Positions 19,290 through 28,205 of a stretch of 64,000 bases of DNA are shown in pieces. This DNA is from Pseudomonadota bacterium (lineage in GTDB: Bacteria; Pseudomonadota; Gammaproteobacteria; Burkholderiales; Burkholderiaceae_F). The translations under genes and the position numbers were made by a program. Below the pieces are notes generated by a model. It was given only the letters and a program-made list of their open reading frames with translations. It did no database searches and had not been told where the DNA came from. The stretch's first letter is position 1; every line of letters begins with the position of its first letter. The stretch covers positions 62,001-126,000 of the forward strand of contig JAKAFN010000006.1 in assembly GCA_021825945.1 (NCBI GenBank). Direction: 5' to 3'.

Positions 19290-19805
19290 TTACTGCCAGG
19301 CGTCCACGAAGTCGGCGCGGCGGTTTTCCTTCCAGCAGCGCTCGGCATGGCACAGGGCGCGCGGTTTGGACTTGCCGAAGCTGACGGTGTCGATGCGGCT
19401 GGCCGATACCCCTTCCGCGACGAGGGCATGCTTGACCGCGTCGGCGCGATGTTGACCCAGCGCCAGGTTGTACTCGGCGCTGCCGCGCTCGTCACAGTTG
19501 CCCTGGATCGTGATGTGATCGTTGGGGTAGGCGATCGCCAGGTCGGCGTGATTGCGGATCGCCGCCGTCTGATCGGCCAGGATGTTGTAGCGATCGAAGG
19601 CGAAATAGACACTTGCGTTGGCGTCGAGGTCCTGCGCCTTCTGTTGGAAGACTTGTTCCGGGCTCGGGGCCGGAGCCGCCTTCGCGACCGGGGCGGGCTG
19701 CGCAGCGGGCGCCGGCGCAGGGGTGCTGGCGGGCAGGGGCTTGACCGTCGTGCAGGCGGCGGCGGCCAGCATCGAGGCAAAGGCAATCAAAAGGGTGCGG
19801 TTCAT
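19290..19805 (-). CDS. pal: Pal: peptidoglycan-associated lipoprotein
   Basis: 171 residues. Lipobox 'AAAAC' with lipidated Cys18, a Pro/Ala linker (~25-50), then an OmpA-like peptidoglycan-binding domain: 'YFAFDRYNI', 'ITIQGNCDERGSAEYNLALGQHRADAV' region, and 'SFGKSKP', typical of Pal. Pal anchors the outer membrane to the wall and works with TolQRAB in cell-envelope constriction. No tol genes or cpoB flank it here, which is unusual because pal normally ends the tol operon. The gene ends in its own intrinsic terminator, so it is a single-gene transcript. The only Shine-Dalgarno-like sequence, GGGAG, is rather far (~13 nt) upstream. Confidence 0.9.
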   Translation of the reverse strand: MNRTLLIAFASMLAAAACTTVKPLPASTPAPAPAAQPAPVAKAAPAPSPEQVFQQKAQDLDANASVYFAFDRYNILADQTAAIRNHADLAIAYPNDHITIQGNCDERGSAEYNLALGQHRADAVKHALVAEGVSASRIDTVSFGKSKPRALCHAERCWKENRRADFVDAWQ

Positions 19806-20127
19806 GAGGTACAGACTCCCAGGAGTTGTGATTCAAATTTGTCGGGACGAAATTTCACTCCGGTCGCGCAGGAAAATCCACGGTGACCAGAGCGGAAAAA
19901 CGATCTGCGCGAAGGTTTGGTTGACATCCGGATGGCAAGACGAAAATGCTTCCAAAGACCCCACGGCGCGAGGATGTTATCACCGGCTTTGCCCATTGGA
20001 TACAGGGATTCCGCCCCAAACGTTGCGCCGGCGCAACCGCTGTGCAGATGGATGATCGGTTCATGCGGATTCGGGCCCGCCGCGCTTGCCGGCCACCTCT
20101 TTTTTTCGGCAAGCGCGGGCATCCGGC
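19806..20127. other. Intergenic region between pal and the cytochrome c gene
   Basis: 322 nt without a convincing gene. It must hold the pal promoter on the - strand, but I cannot identify clear -35/-10 hexamers. It contains a 12-bp stem-loop at 20080-20118. A TTGACA at 19921 points rightward with no -10 or gene behind it. Confidence 0.5.
20080..20118 (-). terminator. Stem-loop just after the cytochrome c gene
   Basis: CCGCGCTTGCCG (20080-20091) and CGGCAAGCGCGG (20107-20118) form a perfect 12-bp stem with a 15-nt loop holding a homopolymer run. It begins 10 nt past the cytochrome stop. No T-run follows the stem on the - strand, so it may be a 3'-end stabilising hairpin or non-canonical terminator. 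Confidence 0.45.
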
Positions 20128-20562
20128 TCAACGCGGCTTGCCGCCCATGTCGATCGGCTTGCCTTGCGCGAGCGATGTGACATAAGCGACCAGCGCATTG
20201 AGTTGGTCGCTGCCGTACTCCGGCGGATTGCCCCGCAAGGCGCCACCGATGCAGTGCGCCACCTGATCCGGGAGCGTGATCAGGTGGCCGTCGCGACGGG
20301 AGATGCGCGGGAAGATCGCCGCGGCGTTGGCCAGACTCGGGATTCGAGTGCCGTCCGGCAGGCGACCGGGCTCGCGGCCGCCGCCGACGTGGCAGGTGTT
20401 GCACACCCGTCCGTTGCCGCCGAACGTGTCGTGAAAGTACATCTGCTTGCCGTGGGCGACGGCCTGCGCCAGTTGGGGGTCCATCGCGTAGGCGGAACTT
20501 GCGAGCAGGGCGGAAGCAGCGATTGCGATACCTGCGGAACGGCGGAATTTCTTGATCAGCAT
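20128..20562 (-). CDS. Periplasmic monohaem c-type cytochrome
   Basis: 144 residues. Signal peptide 1-26 (cleavage after AYA), then one haem-binding CNTCH (C54, C57, H58). The region after it ('GREPGRLPDGTRIPSLANAAAIFPRI') and a second Cys-His pair 'AHCIGGALRG' recall small cytochromes c of sulfur- and metal-oxidising proteobacteria, but the partner cannot be named. Met residues near the end ('IDMGGK') could supply the sixth ligand. ATG 20562 is chosen for the AAGGAG site just upstream and the clean signal peptide; the longer frame has no support. The gene lies behind an efflux operon on the same strand across 123 nt, so it probably has its own promoter. Confidence 0.75.
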   Translation of the reverse strand: MLIKKFRRSAGIAIAASALLASSAYAMDPQLAQAVAHGKQMYFHDTFGGNGRVCNTCHVGGGREPGRLPDGTRIPSLANAAAIFPRISRRDGHLITLPDQVAHCIGGALRGNPPEYGSDQLNALVAYVTSLAQGKPIDMGGKPR

Positions 20563-20685
20563 GGGAAGCTCCTTGCAATCCAGGGAAAGGGACGCGATCC
20601 GGAACGGCACGACCGAAATAGTATAGGTTCTCGCTTCGCGTTTTTTGCGGGTTCCGATGAGGATCGTCACGCGGCTGGTGCCGGA

Positions 20686-22218
20686 TTACGAACGGCCCGC
20701 CGCAACCGCCGGTTGCGGTGTCGGGTGCGAGGGTCCGGCCGTTCGGCTCCAGGAACCTCCGAGCGCCTTGATGAGCGATACGGCGTTGGCGAGGCGCTGC
20801 CCCCGGATCTGTAACTCGTGGCGTTCGTCGGCGAGCAGCGCCTCCTGGGCGCGGATCACGTCGAGACGGTCGTCGACGCCGATGGCGTAGCGATCGCGTG
20901 CAAGGTTGCGCGCGCTGCGGGTACCGGCGCTCGCCGCGGCCGCTTCTCGATCGGCCCGATCGAGATTCGCGGCGGTGGTCAGGCCGTCTTCGACTTCCTG
21001 CATCGCCCGCAAGACGGTCTTGCGGTATGCGTCATTGGCGGCGCGATAGCCCGCCTGCGCCATTGCGACGCCTGCGGAGCGATACCCGCCGTCGTAGAGG
21101 ACTTGCGCCGCCGAGACGCCGAACGACCAGATGATCGACGGCGCCTGGAGCAGTTGCGAAACCATCCGGCTTTCGGTTCCCCCGGAAAGGCCGAGTCGGA
21201 TGTCCGGATAGAACGCCGCCTTGGCAACGCCGATCTGGGCATTGGCCGCAGCCATCGCGCGTTCCGCCGACGCGATGTCGGGGCGGCGTTGCAGCAGGTC
21301 GGACGGGATGCCGGCCGGGATCGACGGCACGGGTCGCAGACGCGGATCCGGAGCAATCGTGAACGCCGGCGCCGCCTTGCCGAGCAAGGCGGCGATCTCG
21401 TGCTCCGTCCGGTCTCGCTGGACTTGCAAGGCATCGATTTCGGTGGTGGCGGATTCGAGCGCGGCGATCTGGTCGGCGACATCGATCGCCGACGCGGAGC
21501 CGATATCGTGCTGCGCGCGCACGATGGCGAGCGCGTGACGCTGCAGCGCGACGCTGCGCCGTACCGTGTCGGTCTCGGCATCGAGCTCCCGCAGCGAGAA
21601 ATAGGCGGCGGCGACGTCGGCGGTGAGCACCAGCCGTGCCGTTTCGAGATCCGCTTGCGCCTGCTGCGCCGAGGCGTTTGCCGCTTCGACTTCGCGACGT
21701 ATCTTGCCGAACAGGTCGGTTTCGTACGCCACCGAAGGCGCCACCACGAAATCGTTCTGGACCGCGGAAGGAAGGACGAAGGAGTAGATGAAGCGCGGCC
21801 GCGTGCCGGAGAGCCGCGTACGCGAGGCCGTCGCCCCGAGACCGACCTGCGGTACCAGGGCGCTGGCCGTCTGCGTGACCACCGATTGGGCTTGGGCAAG
21901 TCGTTCGCCGGCGATCGCCAGACTGGGGCTCCCGATGAGCGCCGCGGTTTCCAACGCGTCGAGCTGCGGGTCGTGGAATACCGTCCACCACGCGCCGCGC
22001 CGCGCCGCGTCCGCAGGCGCGGCGGCACGCCAGGGTGCTTCGGTCTTCCATGCGGGCGGCATATCCGTCTTCGGTCGCCGGTAGTCGGGACCGACGGTGC
22101 AGCCGCCCAGCGTCATCACCAGTACGCCGACCCAGATCCGCATCCGGGGCGTCGGCCCGCATCTCCTGGCACGGCGGTCGCCGCGCACCGGCACCGCTTC
22201 GCCGCCGTGCATGCTCAT
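20686..22218 (-). CDS. Outer-membrane efflux lipoprotein (NodT/OprM family)
   Basis: 510 residues. Lipobox 'LGGC' with Cys at 40 followed by 'TVGPDYRRP', the hallmark of the NodT family. Two outer-membrane-efflux-protein repeats follow, with long helices and strands that build the TolC-like trimeric duct. It is the exit channel for the RND pump encoded upstream. ATG 22218 overlaps the stop of the membrane-fusion gene (ATGA), so translation is coupled; starting there gives a long signal peptide, and ATG 22143 (MRIWVGVL) would give a standard short one. Last gene of the three-gene efflux operon. Confidence 0.88.
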   Translation of the reverse strand: MSMHGGEAVPVRGDRRARRCGPTPRMRIWVGVLVMTLGGCTVGPDYRRPKTDMPPAWKTEAPWRAAAPADAARRGAWWTVFHDPQLDALETAALIGSPSLAIAGERLAQAQSVVTQTASALVPQVGLGATASRTRLSGTRPRFIYSFVLPSAVQNDFVVAPSVAYETDLFGKIRREVEAANASAQQAQADLETARLVLTADVAAAYFSLRELDAETDTVRRSVALQRHALAIVRAQHDIGSASAIDVADQIAALESATTEIDALQVQRDRTEHEIAALLGKAAPAFTIAPDPRLRPVPSIPAGIPSDLLQRRPDIASAERAMAAANAQIGVAKAAFYPDIRLGLSGGTESRMVSQLLQAPSIIWSFGVSAAQVLYDGGYRSAGVAMAQAGYRAANDAYRKTVLRAMQEVEDGLTTAANLDRADREAAAASAGTRSARNLARDRYAIGVDDRLDVIRAQEALLADERHELQIRGQRLANAVSLIKALGGSWSRTAGPSHPTPQPAVAAGRS

Positions 22219-23432
22219 TGCGCGGAAGCTCCGGTCTCGGTCGTCTGCACGGAGACGACGTCGCCGTCGGCCAGCGAATCCGGCGGATTGCGTACGATGC
22301 GGTCGCCATCGTGGAGCCCGCGCAGGATCTCGATCGTGCGCCCCATGTCGCGGCCCAAGGTCACCGACTTCAGGTGAACGTGGCTGCTCGCGTCGACCAC
22401 CGCGATCTGCGGGCCGGCGGCCCGGAAGAGCAGCGCGTCGTCGGGCGCGAGCAAGGTGCCGGTGGCGCCCACCGGTATGCGCGCCTCGACGTAGGCGCCC
22501 GGGAGCAGGTGCCCATCCCGGTTCGGCAGGTCGACCTCGACTTGGAGCGTGCGGCTGACCGGGTCGATGGCGCGGGCCGTGCGCACGATCTTGCCGTGGA
22601 GCGGGCTTGCCAGTTCCGACTGGGTGATCGTGACGGGCTCATCGAGCCGCACCGAGGGTGCATAGCGCTGCGGTACGTCGATGTAGAGTCGAAGCGGATC
22701 GATCTGCGCGATATGGAACAGTGCGCTCGGAAAGCCGCCGTTGCCGGCATTCACCAGATCGCCCACGTCGACATCGCGTCGGGTGATGACCCCCGCATAC
22801 GGCGCCAGCACGCGCTGGAAGCCCTTCAGTGCACGCAGTCTTCGAACGTTGGCGTCGGCGGCCGACAGCGCCGCCTGCGCCTGCTCGGCCGCACTGCGTT
22901 TTTCATCGGCGGCCTGCCGCGATACCGCGTCGCGTTGCTGCAGCGCGGCCCAGCGCTGTGCCGTGATCTGCGCGATCGTCAGGGCGGCGGCTGCGCGTGC
23001 GCGATCCGCGACCGCCTGTTGCAGTTCCTGGTCGAGCTCCGGGGTCTCGATGACGGCGAGCAGCGCGCCCTTGTGCACGCGCGCGCCGATGTCTTGAAAC
23101 CATTTTCGGACATAGCCGTTGGCCCGCGCGTAGATGGGCGACTCGAAATATCCCTGCAGGGTGCCGGGCAGGTCGACCGTCGCGCCCGCCCGGGCGCGAC
23201 GCACCACCGTGGTTGCGACGTACACCGCTTGTTGCCGGCGCGTCGCCGCATCCAGGTTGCGCGAGTGCGCCACGCGTCCGGCGATGCCGAGGGCGGCGCC
23301 CAGCACGAGGACGGCGATCGTGCCGACGGCGAATCGGGATGCGCGGCGCAGCGTGCGGATCCGGGGAATCCCGCGGGACGTGGCGGACGATCCGCCGTGG
23401 ATTCCGAGAGCGGCGTGGCGGTCCGGGGTCAT
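22215..23432 (-). CDS. RND efflux periplasmic adaptor (membrane fusion protein)
   Basis: 405 residues. One N-terminal membrane anchor (~32-54 in 'FAVGTIAVLVLGAALGIAG'), then the lipoyl/barrel-sandwich half 'YVRKWFQDIGARVHKGALLAVIETPELDQEL' region, a helical hairpin rich in Ala/Gln, the second lipoyl half 'LAPYAGVITRRDVDVGDLV', and beta-barrel and membrane-proximal domains. It bridges the inner-membrane pump and the outer-membrane duct. ATG 23432 gives the simplest start; a GTG 21 nt upstream is possible. Middle gene of the operon; 93 nt separate it from the permease gene. Confidence 0.88.
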   Translation of the reverse strand: MTPDRHAALGIHGGSSATSRGIPRIRTLRRASRFAVGTIAVLVLGAALGIAGRVAHSRNLDAATRRQQAVYVATTVVRRARAGATVDLPGTLQGYFESPIYARANGYVRKWFQDIGARVHKGALLAVIETPELDQELQQAVADRARAAAALTIAQITAQRWAALQQRDAVSRQAADEKRSAAEQAQAALSAADANVRRLRALKGFQRVLAPYAGVITRRDVDVGDLVNAGNGGFPSALFHIAQIDPLRLYIDVPQRYAPSVRLDEPVTITQSELASPLHGKIVRTARAIDPVSRTLQVEVDLPNRDGHLLPGAYVEARIPVGATGTLLAPDDALLFRAAGPQIAVVDASSHVHLKSVTLGRDMGRTIEILRGLHDGDRIVRNPPDSLADGDVVSVQTTETGASAQ

Positions 23433-23525
23433 GGCGATCCAACCATCACGCACGGGCGCGTCATTCCGCGCACGAAGGGTGGCCGCGCTTTCGAGAGACG
23501 GATGGCGGAGTGGGGAAACGCGGTG

Positions 23526-26500
23526 TCACGCATTGGGGGAAACTCCGATTGCGGGGAGCCCGCTTGCCGCGGCGCGCCGCTGCGCCAGCCGCTTGTGGAT
23601 CGTCGCGAACACCACCGGCACGAAGAGCAGCGTCGAACCCGTGGCGAAGAGCAGGCCGCCGATGGTGGCGCGGCCCAGGGGCGCGTTTTGCTCGCCGCCT
23701 TCGCCCAGGCCGAGGGCCATCGGAATCATGCCGACGATCATCGCCAGCGCCGTCATCAGCACCGGCCGCAGGCGCGTGGCGCCGGCTTCGAGTGCGGCGG
23801 AGAGCGGGGGCGCGCCGGCGTCGAGGCGCTGTCGCGCAAACGAGACGAGCAGGATGCTGTTGGCCGTGGCGACGCCCACGGTCATGATTGCACCGGTGAG
23901 CGCGGGAACGCTGAGCGTCGTGCCGGTGAGGAAGAGCATCCAGGCGATGCCCGCCAGCGCGGCGGGCAAGGCCGTGATGATGATGAACGGATCGATCCAC
24001 GACTGGAAATTGACGACGATGAGCAGATAGACCAGCACGACGGCCATCCCCAGGCCAATGCTCAGCCCGACGAAGGACGAATGCATGGTCTGGACCTGAC
24101 CGCGGATGGTGATCCGCGATCCGCGCGGCAGGTGCGGACGCATCGCGGCCACGGCGCGCTCGACATCGGCCGCCACCGATCCGAGATCGCGGCCCTCGAC
24201 GCTCACCTCGAGATCGACGACCGGTGCGATGTCGTAGTGGGAAACCTCGGCAAAACGCCGTTCGGGGACGACCTCGACGAGGTTGCCCAGCAGCTGGTTG
24301 CGCAGATGCGCGTTGACGGGCGTGCGCAGCATCGAGTCGATCGAGTCGATCTGATACTGCGGTGTCTGGACCACCAGGTTGTACACGATGCCGTTCTTGG
24401 GGTTGAGCCAGAACGATGGTTGCGTCTGGGTGCTGCCGGCGAGCGACAGCAGCACGTTCTGGGCGATGTCGTTGGCACTGGCACCGGCCTGCTGGGCGCG
24501 GGTTCGGTCGAGCCGCAGTCCGATCGTCGGTTCGTCGAGCCGCTGCTGGATGTGGACGTCGATCGCGCCCGGGATGGCGCGCACGCGCTTGAGGAGTTGG
24601 GACGCCAAGGCGAAATTCTGCTGCAGGCGTTGTCCGGCGAACTGCACGTCGATCGCCGCCGGCAGGCCGAAATTCAAGATCTGGGTGACGATGTCGGCGG
24701 GCTGGAAGAAGAATTCAATCCCGGGAAATCGCCGTGGCAGTTCGCTACGCAGCCGGTCGACGATGGCGCGCGTCGCTTCGTGGCCCGGCCGTAGCGCGAC
24801 CTGGATCTCGCTATCCAGGGTGCCGAACGTGCCGGAGTTGCTGTACGAGAGATTGATGCCGCTATAGGGAACGCCGATGTTGTCCAGGATGGTCCCGAGT
24901 TCGCGCGCCGGTACCAGGCGGCGGATCGTATCGTCCACTTCCGCCGAAAGGCGGGCGGTTTCTTCGATCCGCGTTCCGGTGGGCGCACGCATGTGGAGGC
25001 GGATGAGTCCCGCGTCGACGCTCGGGAAGAAGTCGCGACCGAGCAGCGGGTATAGGCTGCAGGACAGCACGCAGAACGCCAGAAACAGCGTGGTGAAGCG
25101 TCCGCGCCGTGTCAGCAGGGTGCTCAACAGCAGGACGTAGCCGTTGCGCAGTCGCTCGAACGCGGCATCGAAACGTCGGTACAAACGCTGCAGGGTGCTC
25201 GTTCCTGCCATGTCGCGGCTATGCTGCATGAGCATCAGCGCCAGGGTCGGCACCAGGGTGCGCGACAGGACATACGATGCCAACATCGCGAACACCACGG
25301 CTTCGGCCAGCGGCACGAACAGATAGTGCGCCACCCCGGTGAGGAAGAACATCGGCACGAAGACGATGCAGATGCTCAGGGTCGACACGAGGGCGGGCAG
25401 GGCGATTTCGCCTGCGCCGGTCAGAATCGCCGCCTGCAACTCCTTTCCGAGATGGAGGTGGCGCTCGATGTTCTCGATCGTCACGGTCGCGTCGTCCACC
25501 AGGATCCCCACCGCCAGCGCGAGGCCGCCGAGGGTCATGATGTTGATCGTCTGGCCCACCGCCCAGAGCGCGAGGATCGAGGAGAGGATCGACAGGGGGA
25601 TCGAAACGGCGACGATCGCGGTGCTGCGCCAGTTTCCAAGGAACAGCAGGATCAGCGCCGCGGTGAGGCAGGCGGCGATCACCGCTTCGCGGGCGACGCC
25701 GGAGATCGCCGCCTTGACGAAGACCGATTGGTCGAAGAGCGGTGTGAGCTTGAGCGTGCGCGGCAGCGTCTGCAGGATGTACGGCAGGCGCTTGCGCAGG
25801 TCGCGCACGACCTGCAATGTCGAGGCGCCCCCGTTCTTGATGACCGACAGCATCACGCCGCGGCGACCGTCGAGCCGTACGACGTTGGTTTGCGGGGTGA
25901 AACCGTCGCGTACGTGCGCGACCTCGCGCAGGTAGATCGTGGTGCCGCGGACCGTTTGCACTGGCAAGGCGTTGAGTTCGGCGATGGTGGCGGGCGAGCC
26001 CTTGACGTCGATGGCATATTCGGTCGCGCCGATCTTGGCCGTTCCGGAAGGCAGGATCAGGTTCTGGGCATTGATGGCGCCGATCACGTCCATCGGTGTG
26101 AGACCTTTGGCCAGCAGGGCGCGGGTGTCGAGGTCGACCGAGATCACGCGGGTCTTCCCGCCGTAGGGCCAAGGGACCGCGGCGCCGGGAACGGTGATCA
26201 GCTGCGGTCGCAGAAAGTTCATGCCCGTGTCGAAGAGCTGCGGTTCGGATTCGTTCGGGTCGGCGATCGCGAGTTGGATCACCGGGATGCTGGATGCCGA
26301 GTATTCGATCACCAGGGGAGGCAGCATGCCCGGCGGCATCTGACGCAGTTGCGCCTGGGTGATCGAGACGATCTGCGCGATCGCCGTGGCGATGTTGGCG
26401 CGGGGCTGGAAAAAGACCTTGATAACCGCGGTGCCATAGAGCGATTGCGATTCGATGTGCTCGATGTCGTTGACCGTGGTCGTCAGGGCGCGTTCGCTCA

Positions 26501-26696
26501 CTGAGGTGATGCGGTCGGCAACGTTGGGGGCATCCATGCCGCCGTAGTTCCAGATGATGCTGACGACCGGGATGTCGATGTCGGGCAGGATGTCCGTCGC
26601 CATCTTGGTGAGCGCGAGCGGAGTGGCGAGCAGGATGAGCAGCGCCATCACGATGAAGGTATAGCGGCGGCGCAGGGCGAGTTCGACGATCCACAT
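23526..26696 (-). CDS. RND efflux permease (AcrB/HAE-like)
   Basis: 1056 residues, full-length RND pump with twelve predicted TM helices in two repeats and two large periplasmic loops. TM1 starts near residue 12 ('FIVMALLILLATPL'). TM4 carries the proton-relay Asp pair in 'GILVDDATVTIENIERH'. 'DILPDIDIPVVSI' after TM1 and 'FFPSVDAGLIRLHMRAPTGTRIEE' at the second repeat are typical. It should export amphiphilic drugs, solvents or metabolites using the proton gradient; the substrate is not predictable. Heavy-metal CusA-type features were not seen. First gene of the operon; no regulator gene lies upstream, and the 256-nt divergent gap to pirin must contain the promoter. Confidence 0.9.
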   Translation of the reverse strand: MWIVELALRRRYTFIVMALLILLATPLALTKMATDILPDIDIPVVSIIWNYGGMDAPNVADRITSVSERALTTTVNDIEHIESQSLYGTAVIKVFFQPRANIATAIAQIVSITQAQLRQMPPGMLPPLVIEYSASSIPVIQLAIADPNESEPQLFDTGMNFLRPQLITVPGAAVPWPYGGKTRVISVDLDTRALLAKGLTPMDVIGAINAQNLILPSGTAKIGATEYAIDVKGSPATIAELNALPVQTVRGTTIYLREVAHVRDGFTPQTNVVRLDGRRGVMLSVIKNGGASTLQVVRDLRKRLPYILQTLPRTLKLTPLFDQSVFVKAAISGVAREAVIAACLTAALILLFLGNWRSTAIVAVSIPLSILSSILALWAVGQTINIMTLGGLALAVGILVDDATVTIENIERHLHLGKELQAAILTGAGEIALPALVSTLSICIVFVPMFFLTGVAHYLFVPLAEAVVFAMLASYVLSRTLVPTLALMLMQHSRDMAGTSTLQRLYRRFDAAFERLRNGYVLLLSTLLTRRGRFTTLFLAFCVLSCSLYPLLGRDFFPSVDAGLIRLHMRAPTGTRIEETARLSAEVDDTIRRLVPARELGTILDNIGVPYSGINLSYSNSGTFGTLDSEIQVALRPGHEATRAIVDRLRSELPRRFPGIEFFFQPADIVTQILNFGLPAAIDVQFAGQRLQQNFALASQLLKRVRAIPGAIDVHIQQRLDEPTIGLRLDRTRAQQAGASANDIAQNVLLSLAGSTQTQPSFWLNPKNGIVYNLVVQTPQYQIDSIDSMLRTPVNAHLRNQLLGNLVEVVPERRFAEVSHYDIAPVVDLEVSVEGRDLGSVAADVERAVAAMRPHLPRGSRITIRGQVQTMHSSFVGLSIGLGMAVVLVYLLIVVNFQSWIDPFIIITALPAALAGIAWMLFLTGTTLSVPALTGAIMTVGVATANSILLVSFARQRLDAGAPPLSAALEAGATRLRPVLMTALAMIVGMIPMALGLGEGGEQNAPLGRATIGGLLFATGSTLLFVPVVFATIHKRLAQRRAAASGLPAIGVSPNA

Positions 26697-26883
26697 GGCG
26701 GGGGCGATATTACAGGCCGCTCGGGTGTTGCTTGCGGTCCACGACTACTCCCGATGGGGAGGGCGGGGCGATGTCCGGCCTGCGCGCGCGATCGCGACCG
26801 ATGTCGCTCCGGACGGGAGCGGGTTCGCGATGCCTCGGGGCGTCATTCAATTTCATCGAGGTTGGTCGACAAAAAATTTGCGC

Positions 26884-26913
26884 TTGAATCGGCCTGCTTT
26901 TTGGTCCTATGGT
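26884..26913 (+). promoter_or_regulatory. Probable sigma-70-type promoter of the pirin gene
   Basis: TTGAAT (26884-26889) and TATGGT (26908-26913) with an 18-nt spacer, in a locally AT-richer stretch 40-70 nt upstream of the pirin ATG. It lies in the divergent gap (26697-26952) shared with the RND permease gene. Confidence 0.45.
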
Positions 26914-26952
26914 TTGTTACCAACGGAAACGAAATCGAATGGAGATCCCACC

Positions 26953-27840
26953 ATGACCATCCGCGCTTTGCAACGGACCATCCCTTCCCATGCCACATCG
27001 GACGGCGCGGGAGTGCATCTGCGTCGCAGCCTCGGCGCCTCGCAGATGTTGCGCCACGACCCGTTCCTGATGCTCGACGAGTTTCATTCCGACGATCCGC
27101 AGGACTACCTGCCCGGGTTCCCGCCCCATCCGCATCGTGGTTTCGAGGCGGTGACCTACATGATCGACGGCCGCATGCGGCACGAGGACAGCATCGGCAA
27201 CCGCGGCGACCTTGGGCCGGGCGATGTGCAGTGGATGAAGGCGGCACGCGGGATCGTCCATTCCGAGATGCCGCAGCAGACGCAGGGGCGGATGCGCGGC
27301 TTCCAGCTGTGGATCAATCTTCCGGCGCGCTCGAAGATGTCCCCGGCGGCGTATCGGGACATCCCGGCGGGGGACATTCCCCAGTTGCCGCTCGACGGCG
27401 GCGGGGTTGCGCGGGTGATCCGCGGGACGCTGGTCCAGGCCGGAGGGACCGCGACCGGACCGGTGGTCGACAGCGGTCCGTCGGCCGAGGGCATCGGCGG
27501 CAGCGCGGCGAGCTGCTACTGGGATTTGCAGCTTCCGGCGGGCGTACGTTTCGAAGCGCCGGTTCCCGAGGGCGACAATGCGTTCCTCTATTGCTATGAG
27601 GGGGCTGCAACGGTCGGCCCCGGCGCAGGCGAGGCGCTGGCCCCGCGGGCGGCAGGTCTGCTGGGCCCGGGCGATCGTGTCGCCGTCCAAGCGGGCGCCA
27701 CGGGGGCACGGCTGTTGTTGCTGGCGGGCACGCCGATCGGCGAGCCGGTCGTGCAGTATGGACCGTTCGTGATGAATACGCGCGGGGAGATCGACGAGGC
27801 GGTGTCGGATTTCCAGGGCGGAAGATTCGGCCGGCCGTAA
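26953..27840 (+). CDS. Pirin family protein (cupin; possible quercetin 2,3-dioxygenase activity)
   Basis: 295 residues, two cupin barrels. The N-terminal cupin has 'FPPHPHRGFE' and 'GIVHSEMP', giving metal ligands H59, H61, H103 and E105; the C-terminal pirin_C domain spans ~180-285. Bacterial pirins such as YhhW show quercetin dioxygenase activity in vitro, and others modulate metabolic enzymes; the cellular role is unclear. ATG 26953 follows AATGGAGATCCC. A likely promoter lies at 26884-26913. It is a single-gene unit; a strong hairpin with T-run appears 230 nt downstream. Confidence 0.88.
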   Translation: MTIRALQRTIPSHATSDGAGVHLRRSLGASQMLRHDPFLMLDEFHSDDPQDYLPGFPPHPHRGFEAVTYMIDGRMRHEDSIGNRGDLGPGDVQWMKAARGIVHSEMPQQTQGRMRGFQLWINLPARSKMSPAAYRDIPAGDIPQLPLDGGGVARVIRGTLVQAGGTATGPVVDSGPSAEGIGGSAASCYWDLQLPAGVRFEAPVPEGDNAFLYCYEGAATVGPGAGEALAPRAAGLLGPGDRVAVQAGATGARLLLLAGTPIGEPVVQYGPFVMNTRGEIDEAVSDFQGGRFGRP

Positions 27841-28205
27841 TGCCCTTTCCGGAATAGGGGAAATGAGGGGAGTCGTGACGGCAGGGCGGGAGAGGAGATT
27901 TGGAAAGCGGGTGGGTGCCCGGTTCAGCATCCGTTCAGGCTCCCTCCGCACAATGCACTCCGTTGTTGCTTCACTTGTTTCTCAGGACGCTGTCGAGGTC
28001 TCCTGCGCTACGGAATAGTTCTCCTCCCTGCGAAATCCTCCGCGCATTCGACGGTTTTACCTGGCCAGGCCGCAGCCCGACGTTCTCCCCCGGCTGCGGC
28101 CTCATTTTTTCCATCCGCGTACACTTTCGGCCCGGCCCGGCAATCGCCGCGATATCGGATATCGCCGTTCGGTGCCCGACAGGAAATCCGACCATCGCTT
28201 CGCCC
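27841..28205 (+). other. 365-nt non-coding leader between pirin and P450 with structured RNA candidate
   Basis: No gene is supported here. The right half looks structured on the + strand: CTGTCGA near 28000 can pair with TCGACGG near 28050 (one G-U), and is followed by the hairpin plus T-run at 28067-28110. Either a small RNA ending at that terminator, or an attenuating leader of the P450-pabB pair, would fit. I do not recognise a known riboswitch, 6S or SRP RNA. Confidence 0.4.
28067..28110 (+). terminator. Rho-independent terminator upstream of the P450 gene
   Basis: AGGCCGCAGCC (28067-28077) pairs perfectly with GGCTGCGGCCT (28092-28102), 11 bp, 14-nt loop, followed by CATTTTTT. It lies ~95 nt upstream of the P450 start. 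It could end the pirin transcript or act as an attenuator. Confidence 0.7.

Noticed and set aside
19921..19926. Perfect TTGACA hexamer
   Set aside because: No -10 at 16-18 nt and no gene on that strand downstream; likely chance.
27900..28205. N-terminal extension of the P450 reading frame
   Set aside because: It would cover the hairpin terminator and has no P450 similarity.
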